Shown: one piece after another, positions 1 to 7,666 of the stretch
How positions within the stretch are numbered: the stretch's first letter is position 1
Layout: each line of letters begins with the position of its first letter
NCBI GenBank assembly: GCA_022775085.1
Contig: JALFJQ010000053.1
Coordinates: forward strand, 1 to 34,595
Origin: Clostridiales bacterium
GTDB lineage: Bacteria > Bacillota > Clostridia > Oscillospirales > Oscillospiraceae
Direction: 5' to 3'
Length of the DNA stretch: 34,595 nt
The notes under the pieces: generated by a model
Seen by the model: the letters and a program-made list of their open reading frames with translations, nothing else
Databases searched by the model: none
Told to the model about the DNA's origin: nothing
Program-made: the position numbers and the translations under genes

Positions 1-2
1 AG

Positions 3-1202
3 AGCAGCAGACGATGGTACCAGCATGATATTGATACCATTATTTACTCTGATATGTTTAGAAAAATGCAACGAAAGGCTCAGTTGCTTTCGATTAATGA
101 CCCTGTTTTTCGTTCGCGGTTAATACACACATTTGAGGTGGTTCGAATTGCAAAAGAGATTAGTGAAAAACTTGGTCTAAACACAGAATTGTCAGAAGCC
201 ATTGCTCTATCTCATGATTTAGGGAACGTAGCCTTGGGTAAGACTGCAGATGCCTTTCTACAAGATAAGACTTCTAGCCTGTTTAAGCATGAGGAAGTCA
301 GCTCCCTAATGTTAAGAATTTGCGCTTCACGCCCCATACCCGATAAATATAGAAATGCAGCACAAGATGCAATTAAGACTGACCCAGATACTGTGCATAG
401 TATTAAAATTGTAGAATTTCCGTATCACCTTGAGGTATATAAATATAAAAGACGCATATACTATATTTGTATATCTCCAGAGGTAATTGATGGTGTGTTA
501 AAACACGGGACTTCCCAACCTGCATTTACTTTAGAGGGTCAAGTTGTAAATTATGCTGATAACATTGCATATTTAATTCAGGATATAAGTGACTTCGAAG
601 CTGCTGGAATTTTCGGGAAGGAAGATAGAGAGCGCTACGAGCGAAGTCTCATGGAGTTAGAAGCCGTAGATACTAATAAGAATTATCCTATCTCTGGAAT
701 TACCGGAAAAACAACAAGTATCAGAACAGCAACATTAATCGAGCGATTTGTATCATATAATAAGGATAAGCTAGTGCATAAAAAATCTACGGAAGTTTAT
801 TCTGAGATCTTTGGTTTATGTATTCCATTTCTTGAGATTGAGCCTATTTTAAAAGACGGTATCGATCGTTGCTGGGAATTTAAAAAAGAGTTCTATGATA
901 ATGAATTGATAAGAATTTCCAACATTAACTCGAAGGCAAAAATGGAACAGATATGGAATATTTTGGAAAATGATTCGGCATTTGTGGAACGCAATGGTTC
1001 ATACATTGAGTTTAATAAAATGCTTTCATCACCCATTTTTGTTGCATTCAAAAGAGAAAAGAAATTTGATGATAGTCAATGGAGTGCATGGAAAAAAGCT
1101 TATTTCATTGCACACCTTACGTGTGACGAAATTGATTTGATTATCAAATCATTTCTTGAACGAGATTATGTTTTTGATCTGTCGCTTCCGAGTATTAGGT
1201 GA
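3..1202 (+). CDS. HD-domain phosphohydrolase, dGTPase-like (5' end outside window)
   Basis: The frame is open from base 3. The residues before the first internal ATG (base 54) read like the N-terminus of dGTPase-family proteins (R-W-Y-Q-H-D-x-D-x-I-I-x-S then F-R-K-M), so the gene starts upstream of the window. Counting from that ATG, the HD motif is H54-D55 with an upstream metal-ligand candidate H25. A late N-Y-A-D-N-I-A-Y segment resembles the third metal-binding helix of the family. Family members hydrolyse dNTPs to deoxynucleosides plus triphosphate. The segment after the HD motif reads S-H-D-L-G-N-V-A-L-G-K-T-A-D, where classical enzymes have G-H-x-G-E, so the usual catalytic His and Glu are Lys and Asp here and activity may differ. 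It overlaps the next gene by 4 bases, suggesting coupled expression. Codon use is AT-rich compared with the rest of the window. Confidence 0.8.
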   Translation, partial: SSRRWYQHDIDTIIYSDMFRKMQRKAQLLSINDPVFRSRLIHTFEVVRIAKEISEKLGLNTELSEAIALSHDLGNVALGKTADAFLQDKTSSLFKHEEVSSLMLRICASRPIPDKYRNAAQDAIKTDPDTVHSIKIVEFPYHLEVYKYKRRIYYICISPEVIDGVLKHGTSQPAFTLEGQVVNYADNIAYLIQDISDFEAAGIFGKEDRERYERSLMELEAVDTNKNYPISGITGKTTSIRTATLIERFVSYNKDKLVHKKSTEVYSEIFGLCIPFLEIEPILKDGIDRCWEFKKEFYDNELIRISNINSKAKMEQIWNILENDSAFVERNGSYIEFNKMLSSPIFVAFKREKKFDDSQWSAWKKAYFIAHLTCDEIDLIIKSFLERDYVFDLSLPSIR

Positions 1203-2071
1203 AATTAGTGGGTGAGAACATGGATATAATTAAAGTTGATATTAGTAGCGACCAAACTAAAAAATATTTCTTTAGATTACCCGACTCTCAAACTTCGCAT
1301 ATTGAGGCATGTTTATTAAATCTCTCAAGGTACGGATACATAATTTGTGTTTCATCCCAGGTTGGGTGTTCACAAAAATGCAAGTTTTGTGCAGCTAGTA
1401 AAAGTGAACTGATACGAAACTTAACCTCGGAGGAAATTCAAGAACAAATAAGCCTAATAATTGCAGATAACACACAATTACGGGTTAAGAAGTTTCAAGT
1501 AACATATATGGGATCCGGAGAACCGTTAAGTAATTATAAAAATGTGTTTGATTCTATAGACTGCATTCGAAAAAGATATTTCAATTTATCCAAAGTTAAC
1601 ATCTCAACTACATGTCCAATAGTCGGCGAAAAGTGTTTTATAGAAACTGATTGGGAAAAGTATAAAAACTTCCTCCATTTTCAATATTCACTGCATTTTT
1701 CAAATGATTTCGATCGATATAAATATCTATGGCCATATTTGCTAGAAATATCGGTAGCTGTCAGCTATTTGAATAAGATTTCTTGTATATTAAACGATAC
1801 ATATAAAGTCAACTATATTCCATTTGATGGATTGAATGATAATGAAAACGCTGCTGCTGCACTAGAAAAGGTTATGTACACAACAAGAAATGCTAAGCTG
1901 AAGATAAGCAAAATGAGTGAGATTGATGGCTCGTACCTTTTACCAAGTCAGTCATTTGATAAATTTGTTTCTTCTGTTAAACAAAGGATAGATGAAGTAG
2001 AAGTTTTTTGCAGTGATGGAACCGATGTTAATGCGGGATGTGGGCAATTTTACAATGAAAGTATTGTGTAG
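1199..2071 (+). CDS. RlmN/Cfr-like radical SAM methyl-transfer enzyme lacking the N-terminal domain
   Basis: GTG start inside the GTGA overlap with the upstream gene; an ATG at 1220 is an alternative. The protein is 290 residues against about 350 for RlmN and lacks most of the region before the radical SAM core. The cluster motif is C57-SQK-C61-KF-C64 (CxxxCxxC). It is preceded by I-C50-V-S-S-Q-V-G, matching the RlmN segment that holds one catalytic cysteine. The G-S-G-E-P motif lies at 105-109. The C-terminus has N-A-G-C281-G-Q-F, matching the RlmN segment that carries the methylated cysteine. All Cys needed for RlmN/Cfr-type chemistry are therefore present. The native substrate of the family is A2503 of 23S rRNA (or tRNA for RlmN), but the short form and the pairing with an HD phosphohydrolase suggest another target. 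AT-rich cargo; possible defence module (inference). Confidence 0.82.
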   Translation: MKLVGENMDIIKVDISSDQTKKYFFRLPDSQTSHIEACLLNLSRYGYIICVSSQVGCSQKCKFCAASKSELIRNLTSEEIQEQISLIIADNTQLRVKKFQVTYMGSGEPLSNYKNVFDSIDCIRKRYFNLSKVNISTTCPIVGEKCFIETDWEKYKNFLHFQYSLHFSNDFDRYKYLWPYLLEISVAVSYLNKISCILNDTYKVNYIPFDGLNDNENAAAALEKVMYTTRNAKLKISKMSEIDGSYLLPSQSFDKFVSSVKQRIDEVEVFCSDGTDVNAGCGQFYNESIV

Positions 2072-2209
2072 AATTGTATTGCAAGCAAGGTTGGCGTCAC
2101 ATACATAGATGTGGGAAGCGAACTCGTGACATGTCGAAACTTGCGAATGAAATATTTGTTTTTTAGATGTGCGACGGTTGTTTTAAGCGACTGAAAAGGG
2201 ATATCTATA

Positions 2210-2329
2210 ATGACGAACGGTGCGTTGCAGGATAAATCCAAAGCGTTAGCACTGGAAATTATCAGGGTTTGCAATGAAGTCAAGCGGAGCAAACGCGAAT
2301 TGGTTTTAACAAATCAACTTTTTCGTTGA
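2210..2329 (+). pseudogene. Truncated four-helix-bundle (S23/IVP-like) protein fragment
   Basis: A 39-codon frame whose sequence D-K-S-K-A-L-A-L-E-I-I followed by K-R-E-L-V-L-T-N-Q-L-F-R resembles the first helix and turn of four-helix-bundle proteins from 23S rRNA intervening sequences and related orphan genes (normally about 115-125 residues). The next bases do not continue the expected S-G-T-S-I-G-A-N motif in any frame I checked, so the gene is cut after its first third. No function can be given; it looks like a relic. Confidence 0.5.
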
Positions 2330-2405
2330 CGGCAATTTCTCTGAATACGGCGAAAAACAACTTGCAATAATGTGCATCTAAAGTGTTGCAAAGACACATT
2401 TGTAG

Positions 2406-2452
2406 TGTACACTATAGATATCAACTGTAAAAAGTTGAGTTTATAGTGTACA
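2406..2452. repeat. Nested perfect inverted repeat
   Basis: Outer arms TGTACACTATA (2406-2416) and TATAGTGTACA (2442-2452) are an 11-base perfect match. They enclose inner arms TCAACT (2421-2426) and AGTTGA (2433-2438). The left arm overlaps a palindrome AGTGTACACT. It lies in the non-coding stretch between the AT-rich cargo and the conjugative-element remnant, so it could be an operator, a recombinase site or a structured RNA. No poly-T tail follows. Confidence 0.6.
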
Positions 2453-2611
2453 TTTCATTTTATTTGGATATTATCGTTCAGAAATTGTTCGGACTTTTTC
2501 GGTGAAATGTTAACGCAATTTTTGGGGATTTCATAGATATCATTCCGCTGCGAATAGATATCACCGAGGCTCAGAAGCCTGTAACCTCGATTTGAATGGA
2601 ATATGAGCAGC

Positions 2612-2658
2612 GCCCTTTTTGGTTTCGGACAGAATTTCAAAAAGGGCACAGCTTTTTT
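2612..2658 (+). terminator. Intrinsic terminator-like hairpin
   Basis: GCCCTTTTTG (2612-2621) pairs perfectly with CAAAAAGGGC (2638-2647) around a 16-base loop. Six T follow at 2653-2658 after a short spacer. It is the first of three successive terminator-like hairpins in a gene-free stretch (2330-2829). Confidence 0.5.
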
Positions 2659-2691
2659 AGAGAGTTTTCAGAAAATTATCATATGTGAATC

Positions 2692-2746
2692 AGCCGGGAT
2701 TTTTGTGGCGCAGCAGCGCCATAAGAATCCCGGCTTTTTCTTTTTC
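2692..2746 (+). terminator. Strong intrinsic terminator
   Basis: AGCCGGGATT (2692-2701) pairs with AATCCCGGCT (2726-2735). An inner GGCGC/GCGCC stem closes the loop. It is followed at once by TTTTCTTTTTC. Confidence 0.85.
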
Positions 2747-2780
2747 AAAAAGGGCGCTGGCTGTCAGTACCCGATTTCAG

Positions 2781-2814
2781 GCCGTTCTCCTGTTTTGGCG
2801 AGGACGGCTTTTTT
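2781..2814 (+). terminator. Intrinsic terminator
   Basis: GCCGTTCTC (2781-2789) pairs with GAGGACGGC (2800-2808), with one G-T wobble, followed by six T (2809-2814). It lies just upstream of the conjugative-element remnant. Confidence 0.7.
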
Positions 2815-2829
2815 CATTTTCTTAGAACA

Positions 2830-3097
2830 ATGTCCCGTGCCTCAAAAAGGGCGCTGGAGGAAATGAAGGTTAAAATTGAAGAAACCGAACAAAGCAAATT
2901 CCAAGCTAAGCAGAACCAGACCGGAATACCGTTCCCACACTGGGCCTCCCGCCCAGACCGAGAAGCCCATCTGTACAGCGTCCCCATTGTGCGAGGGGTG
3001 CCCCTTTCCCGGACATGGTTTTCTGTGCCGGGGTGAGGACGGGGAGTGTATGCGCACACGACTGATGAAACTATCTGAGAAGGAGGACACCAAATAA
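2830..3097 (+). pseudogene. Small Cys-rich conjugative-element ORF, apparently frameshifted
   Basis: From ATG 2830 the first ~30 residues (MSRASKRALEEMKVKIEETE...) look like a genuine charged helix. The convincing C-terminal part is in a different frame, which runs to a stop at 3097. It contains P-I-C-T-A-S-P-L-C-E-G-C-P-F-P and G-F-L-C then G-E-C-M, a set of five cysteines typical of small zinc-ribbon proteins upstream of DUF4314 genes in Firmicutes conjugative elements (recollection). The Cys-rich frame alone could start at TTG 2876. Either the gene has suffered a frameshift near 2880-2930, or two short ORFs overlap. The spacer to the next gene is 2 bases. Confidence 0.45.
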
Positions 3098-3099
3098 AT

Positions 3100-3375
3100 A
3101 TGCCATTTCCCAGCCGCAGTCAGGTGGATTTTACCCGGAGCAGCTATCCACCCGGCACGCGAATTGTATTGAGCAGGATGAATGATCCGTTTTCCCCGGT
3201 AGAACTCGGAACCCGTGGTACCGTGCGATATGTGGATGATGCCGGTCAGGTCGGGGTGACCTGGTACAACGGGCGCAGCCTTTCGCTGATTCCCGGCGTA
3301 GACAGCTTCCGAAAACTGACCCAGCAGGAGATCGCCCAGGAACAAGGGATGAAAATGGAGGAGATGAAACTGTGA
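3100..3375 (+). CDS. DUF4314 domain protein of conjugative elements
   Basis: 91 residues from ATG 3100, with a GGAGG upstream. The core P-G-T-R-I-V-L, G-T-R-G-T-V-R-Y-V-D-D-A-G-Q and W-Y-N-G-R-S-L-S-L-I-P-G-V-D is the DUF4314 signature, a small SH3-like beta barrel found in integrative conjugative elements of Clostridia. Its biochemical role is unknown. It overlaps the next gene (GTGA), so both are likely translated together. It is intact, unlike the flanking coupling-protein gene. Confidence 0.8.
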   Translation: MPFPSRSQVDFTRSSYPPGTRIVLSRMNDPFSPVELGTRGTVRYVDDAGQVGVTWYNGRSLSLIPGVDSFRKLTQQEIAQEQGMKMEEMKL

Positions 3376-3953
3376 GTATACAGCAGATTACCAAGGAACA
3401 GCTCCGCCGGATGGGAGATCAGGAGGGGCTTGTCCTCCAGGGCTGCGGCGGCGATCCTCAGGAATGGCTGGATGGTATCAATGTGATTCTGACAAACGAA
3501 GGCATCCTCAAACAGGGTGCCGGATTCGAGGAAGCCTATACCTTCCGGCATGACGACCTCACCTGCCTGCTGTTTCCCTTCAAGGAAGATATGGAACTGG
3601 ATATTGGAAAACTTGCCGTATGGCGATTGGCGACCCATTCCACCTTCGGCGGCACATGGCTGTCCGACTACGTTCCCAATCGTCTCGGCGGTTTCGTGCA
3701 GATTCAGGAACAAAAGGAGCCTGCGCAGGTCAAGCCGGATTGTCCCCTCATAGGGACTGACGGAAATATCTTTCATCTTATGGGCAAAGCCTCGGAGACG
3801 CTGCGAAAGAATGGAATGCAGGAACAGGCAGAGGAAATGCGTAACAGAATTTTCCAATGCCAGAGCTATGATTCCGCCCTGAGTATCATCGGGGATTATG
3901 TAAATATCACCTCTGCCCATCAGGAGGCGTGTATGGACATGGAGATGGAGTAA
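3372..3953 (+). CDS. Conserved conjugative-element protein of unknown function
   Basis: 193 residues from a GTG at 3372 that overlaps the stop of the DUF4314 gene. No membrane segment or signal peptide is visible. The N-terminal half is rich in acidic and aromatic residues (D-D-L-T-C-L-L-F-P-F-K, then V-P-N-R-L-G-G-F-V). The C-terminal half has the helical segment H-L-M-G-K-A-S-E-T-L-R-K-N-G followed by S-Y-D-S-A-L-S-I-I-G-D-Y-V. I recall proteins of this look between DUF4314 and VirD4 genes in Clostridia elements but cannot name the family. Position suggests a role in element biology or regulation of transfer. Confidence 0.7.
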   Translation: MSIQQITKEQLRRMGDQEGLVLQGCGGDPQEWLDGINVILTNEGILKQGAGFEEAYTFRHDDLTCLLFPFKEDMELDIGKLAVWRLATHSTFGGTWLSDYVPNRLGGFVQIQEQKEPAQVKPDCPLIGTDGNIFHLMGKASETLRKNGMQEQAEEMRNRIFQCQSYDSALSIIGDYVNITSAHQEACMDMEME

Positions 3954-4013
3954 AGCCGCTATGGAATCCGAAAGGAAACCAGGGTAGCAGCGCATAAGAC
4001 AGGTTTATAGCTT

Positions 4014-5336
4014 TTGCCACAGGGTATTGTGCTGGGCTGTCAGGGCGGGAAGAAAACCACAGCGCTGGTGGATTCCGATGATGTCCATGTGCTGATGATT
4101 GGCGCATCCGGTGTGGGCAAAACCGCATATTTCCTGTACCCCAATCTGGAATATGCCTGCGCCAGCGGCATGAGTTTTCTGGCGTTGGATACTAAAGGCG
4201 ACCTTGCACGGAACTACGGCGCTATCGCCCGAGACATCTACGGCTACCGAATTTCTGTAGTGGATTTGCGAGAGCCTACCCGTTCAGATGGCAACAATCT
4301 TCTGACCCTGATCAACCGCTACATGGACGATCACCGAGAGAATCCCCGGGAGATTTCTGCCAAGGCGAAGGCAGAGAAGTACGCCAAAATTCTGGCAAAG
4401 ACCATCATCAGCCCCGAGGGGGAGGGCAGCGATCACGGGCAAAACGCCTACTTCTATGATGCCGCAGAGGGGCTGCTGGCTTCCGTGGTTCTGCTACTAT
4501 CCGAGTTCCTGCCCCCGGAGGAAACGGATGGCTATGAAACCCGGCACATCGCCTCGGTATTCAAGCTGGTGCAGGAACTCCTGATGCAGGGACAGCGGGG
4601 CGGGAATCAGTTTCAGGAGCTGATGCAGCTTCTGCCCTCGGAACACAAGGCAAAATGGCTGGCGGGTTCCGCACTGACGGCATCAGATCAGGCGATGAAT
4701 TCCATTATGTCCACGGTGCTGTCCAAGCTGAATGCCTTTCTGGACACGGAGCTGGAACAGGTGCTGTGTTTCGATGGCGGTATCGACGCGGAGCTGTTCG
4801 TCCGGGAGAAATGCGCCATCTTTCTAATCCTCCCGGAGGAGGACGCAACAAAGAATTTTATTGCCAGTCTGATGATTCAGAACCTGGCCCGGGAACTGTT
4901 TTCCGTGGCTAACGAGCATGGCGGGAAGCTGCCCAACCGGGCGGTATTCTTCTGCGACGAGCTGGGCACCATGCCGCCCTTTGATATCCTGCCCCTGTTC
5001 TCCGCAGGCCGCTCCCGGCGGCTGACGCTGGTGCCCATCATCCAGAGCCTTGCTCAGTTGGAAAAGAATTATGGCAAAGAGGGAGCAGAAATATTGGCAG
5101 ATAACTGTCAGGACACCATCTTCGGTGGTTTCGCGCCCAACAGCCAGACTGCGGCAGCCCTATCCGAAAACCTCGGCAGCCGCACAGTCCTGTCCGGCTC
5201 CGTGACTCAGGGCAAGGACAATAACTCACAATCCCTGCAAATGATGGAGCGTCCCCTCATGTCCCCGGACGAGCTGAAATCCATGCCCAAGGGCGGCTTT
5301 GTGGTGATGAAAACCGGCACCCATGCGGTATTATAA
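4014..5336 (+). pseudogene. VirD4/TraG-type conjugative coupling protein, truncated at both ends
   Basis: The 440-codon frame begins at a TTG just after an in-frame stop (4008-4010). It opens directly in the ATPase domain, with Walker A G-A-S-G-V-G-K-T at residues 30-37, and lacks the N-terminal membrane segments of about 100-150 residues expected in the clostridial (CD1115-type) family. Walker B is visible as A-V-F-F-C-D-E-L-G-T. The end, M-K-T-G-T-H-A-V-L then stop, falls where relatives usually continue with a further C-terminal stretch. Coupling proteins pump the relaxase-bound strand into the type IV secretion channel and need the membrane part, so this copy is probably dead. The 5' junction is only about 60 bases after the preceding gene, pointing to a deletion. 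Confidence 0.75.
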
Positions 5337-5388
5337 CAAATAGACTATTAATGAGCATATTTCTCAGTTTGCACAAAACAAGGCACTA

Positions 5389-5464
5389 TTTGTCCATATA
5401 TAAAAGACAAATACTTTGCTATAATCCTTGCATAGAAAACGAAATTGTGCAGTATCACAAATTT
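5389..5464. promoter_or_regulatory. Possible promoter with two dyads before the YolD-like gene
   Basis: An AT-rich island between the dead coupling-protein gene and the YolD-like gene. It holds a TATAAT (5420-5425) flanked by two dyads: TTTGTC (5389-5394) with GACAAA (5406-5411), and TTGTG with CACAA around 5445-5460. A good -35 box at correct spacing is not evident. Operator function is inferred only from position. Confidence 0.3.
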
Positions 5465-5503
5465 GCTCATTTATAGAAATAGAGTAATTAGGGAAGTGGG
5501 AGG

Positions 5504-5926
5504 ATGGCAAATACAAATAATCACCAATGCGACGATATCATCAACCTGCCGCACCATGTCTCCCAAACCCGGCCGCGGATGTCCATGACGGACCGAGCGG
5601 CTCAGTTCAGCCCCTTTGCGGCCCTCGCCGGTTTCGATGCCGCCATACGGGAAATGGGGCGGCTCACCGAGCAGCGCATTGAACTGACTGAGGACAGCCG
5701 AGAGGAACTTGACCGCAGGCAGCAGCTTTTGGTGGAACACCTTTCTGAACACCCGGAAGTGTCTGTGACCTATTTCGTTCCCGACGAGCGGAAGTCCGGC
5801 GGCGCCTATGTCACGGTAAGCGGCGGGGTAAAGAAAATCGACAGATATCAGCGTTTGCTGGTTCTGAACGATGACCTATGGATACCGCTTGATGAAATTA
5901 TTGTACTGGACAGCGATATCTATTGA
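5504..5926 (+). CDS. YolD-like protein
   Basis: 140 residues. M-T-D-R-A-A-Q-F-S-P-F-A-A-L-A-G-F-D-A-A followed by a long charged helix is the signature of YolD-like proteins, which in Firmicutes elements usually sit directly behind a Y-family (UmuC/ImpB-like) DNA polymerase. Here no polymerase gene precedes it; a 160-base AT-rich gap takes its place, so the partner seems lost. The GGGAGG motif abuts the ATG with no normal spacer, the arrangement expected if translation was once coupled to an upstream polymerase stop codon. The C-terminal half (Y-F-V-P-D-E-R-K-S-G-G-A-Y and I-P-L-D-E-I-I) is a beta-rich domain. Function in DNA-damage tolerance is inferred from family context only. Confidence 0.75.
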   Translation: MANTNNHQCDDIINLPHHVSQTRPRMSMTDRAAQFSPFAALAGFDAAIREMGRLTEQRIELTEDSREELDRRQQLLVEHLSEHPEVSVTYFVPDERKSGGAYVTVSGGVKKIDRYQRLLVLNDDLWIPLDEIIVLDSDIY

Positions 5927-5967
5927 TTCTTGAAATCATACAGAACATCCACCGGTTCGTCAGTCTT

Positions 5968-6422
5968 TCAAGGTAACAAGTCTACAGCCGTGGAATGCGC
6001 GAAACAGATTTTCTTCAGCTCTTTTGCGGCGGCAGCGGCAGAATATTGGGCGGATTCCACCAGACAGACCTTACGCAGCGGGATTTTTTCCGCAAGGTCG
6101 ATTTGATATACGGACAGTCCCTCATCCTCCGACAGGAAGGACGCCGGAACGAAACCAATTCCCAGATTTGCTTTCACCATGGGAAGTATCAGGTCTGCGG
6201 TAGCTGCCTCAATATCCGGCTCAAATGGCGCATGGTGATCCGTGAAAAACTGCCTGTAGAATCGGTAGGTACTTCCGTGCTCCCCCAGTGAGATCAGGGG
6301 ATACCCGGAAAGCGCTTCCAGCGTGACCACGGAACCCGTCAGGGATGGATAAGCGCCGCCGCATACGGCAACCTCCTGCACGTCGGCCAGCGGGGTGCTC
6401 CGCAGTTTCTCTGTTATGTCGG
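5968..6422 (-). pseudogene. C-terminal half of a LysR-type regulator (5' deleted)
   Basis: Read on the minus strand, I-T-E-K-L-R-S-T-P-L-A-D-V-Q-E-V-A-V-C-G-G continues into L-I-S-L-G-E-H-G-S-T-Y-R-F-Y-R and M-V-K-A-N-L-G-I-G-F-V-P. This is the second half of the LysR effector-binding domain, ending in a normal stop at 5968. The DNA-binding half is missing: upstream of about 6422 the sequence changes to the MATE fragment on the other strand. The frame stays open a further 130 bases only because it shadows that fragment. It is non-functional as a regulator. Confidence 0.7.
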
Positions 6423-6634
6423 CGGGGGCAACCTTTACCGATCTGATCCTGCGGGTGGTGCTGGCCTTTGTCCTGTCGGGCACGGCCCTTGGCTCCACGG
6501 GCATATGGTGCGCCTGGCCCATCGGCTGGTCGGTGGCCACGGTCATCTCCATCCTGTGTTACCGCAGGGGCCAGTGGAACGCGAATGCAGAGGAACCTGC
6601 TGAGACGCTGCTACCTGAAAACGCTTCCCTGTAA
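6420..6634 (+). pseudogene. C-terminal fragment of a MATE-family efflux transporter
   Basis: D-L-I-L-R-V-V-L-A-F-V-L then T-G-I-W-C-A-W-P-I-G-W-S-V-A and I-S-I-L-C-Y-R-R-G-Q-W is the last two membrane helices and the basic tail of a MATE transporter (normally about 450 residues). Everything before roughly residue 385 of a normal protein is absent; the break abuts the LysR fragment on the opposite strand. Regulator and drug exporter were possibly divergent neighbours before a deletion or inversion joined their 3' parts. Confidence 0.65.
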
Positions 6635-6690
6635 GTATCCCGCACATCGGTCCTACATCCTGCATATTCTGATAGGAGAGTCTGCTGATT

Positions 6691-7344
6691 ATGGAGGGAT
6701 GCACTGTGGGAGTAGGTGTATTGGCTTGTGAGTCCGTGGTGGTGTATGTTCAGGCGGCCCAGCGGCGGCTAGGAACGGATTATCCCGTTTTTGTCCTGCA
6801 CTACACGGATACCGATGACCCGGGACGGATGAAGCATCAAATCGTACAGGCTGCAGAAAAAATGCCGAAGGACATCGATACGGTGCTGGTAGCCATGGGC
6901 TTTTGCGGCGGTTCTTGGAATCAGGTAGAAGCTTCTCGCAGACTGGTCATTCCAAGGGTGGATGACTGTGTGTCCATGCTCCTGAACGTGGAAGAAGGGC
7001 ACAGCACCAACCCAAAGGAAATGGGCCATCTTTACATAACCGAGCAGGAGCCGGACAGCAGCGGCAAACGACTGTGACAGCAATGCCCCCGGTGGAAGGT
7101 AGATGCCTGTTACCCCAAGTGGTTTGCCAACCACAGCCAGATGGATATTGTAGATACAGGTGTTTTCGACTGCCACACCGAGGATTATGTGGAAAAAGCC
7201 CAGAAATGCGCGGACGCTCTGCACTGCAATCTCGACTATGTCTCCGGCAGTAATGCTCTGCTGGAAAAGCTCATCGGCGGGCAGTGGGATACGGGCTTTC
7301 TTGTAGTGGAGCCGGGGCAGAGAATCCATGACTTCTTCTCCTGA
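6691..7344 (+). pseudogene. DUF1638 family protein interrupted by one in-frame TGA
   Basis: From ATG 6691 the frame carries the DUF1638 hallmarks G-V-G-V-L-A-C-E, A-M-G-F-C-G-G-S and V-I-P-R-V-D-D-C-V-S. It stops at TGA 7075-7077, then stays open in the same frame through W-F-A-N-H, V-D-T-G-V-F-D-C and L-V-V-E-P-G-Q to a normal stop at 7344. The full length would be 217 codons, usual for the family. A single substitution is the simplest explanation, but a selenocysteine codon is conceivable: a short hairpin (GG-AA-GGTA with TACC-CC, 7094-7116) lies 17-40 bases after the TGA. DUF1638 genes often occur near corrinoid methyltransferase genes (recollection), which fits the RACo-like neighbour. 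Decayed fragments just upstream favour pseudogenisation. Confidence 0.65.
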
Positions 7345-7361
7345 CAGAATAAGAGTAAGCA

Positions 7362-7398
7362 CAATGCTGCCGCCCGGATTGGAAGGGCGGCAGCATTG
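7362..7398. terminator. Long GC-rich hairpin after DUF1638
   Basis: CAATGCTGCCGCCC (7362-7375) pairs perfectly with GGGCGGCAGCATTG (7385-7398) around nine bases. No T tract follows on the plus strand, so it may act as an mRNA 3' end stabiliser or a factor-assisted terminator. Confidence 0.55.
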
Positions 7399-7510
7399 CG
7401 CTCGTGAAAAAAAGATTAGAAGGTGGTTCCCTTTGATAACAGTATAATAGGAAAAGCAGAAAAATGGAAATTCCAAACGGGATATATCATATCAGGATTC
7501 TGATTATCCG

Positions 7511-7556
7511 AACAAAAAGGAGGATGCCAGAGCCTATGCTGGCCGGCTCTGGCATC
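7511..7556 (-). terminator. Intrinsic terminator of the RACo-like gene
   Basis: GATGCCAGAGCC (7523-7534) pairs perfectly with GGCTCTGGCATC (7545-7556). On the minus strand the stem is followed by CCTTTTTGTT. It lies about 110 bases past the stop of the minus-strand activator gene. The rest of the 7345-7666 gap holds no gene that I can see. Confidence 0.8.
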
Positions 7557-7666
7557 TGGTTAGGGGGTCAACCGGTGTGCATCCTACAACACACCTGTCT
7601 GCACTGATACTATAACACACCACACACGATCAGGGAAATCTCAAATTTGTGATACGGTATTCCAGT

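Noticed and set aside
2455..2649. 64-residue minus-strand ORF in the gene-free stretch
   Set aside because: It crosses the terminator-like hairpin at 2612 and lacks a convincing start; no likeness recognised.
3246..3995. 249-residue minus-strand ORF
   Set aside because: Antisense to DUF4314 and its overlapping partner; no family likeness.
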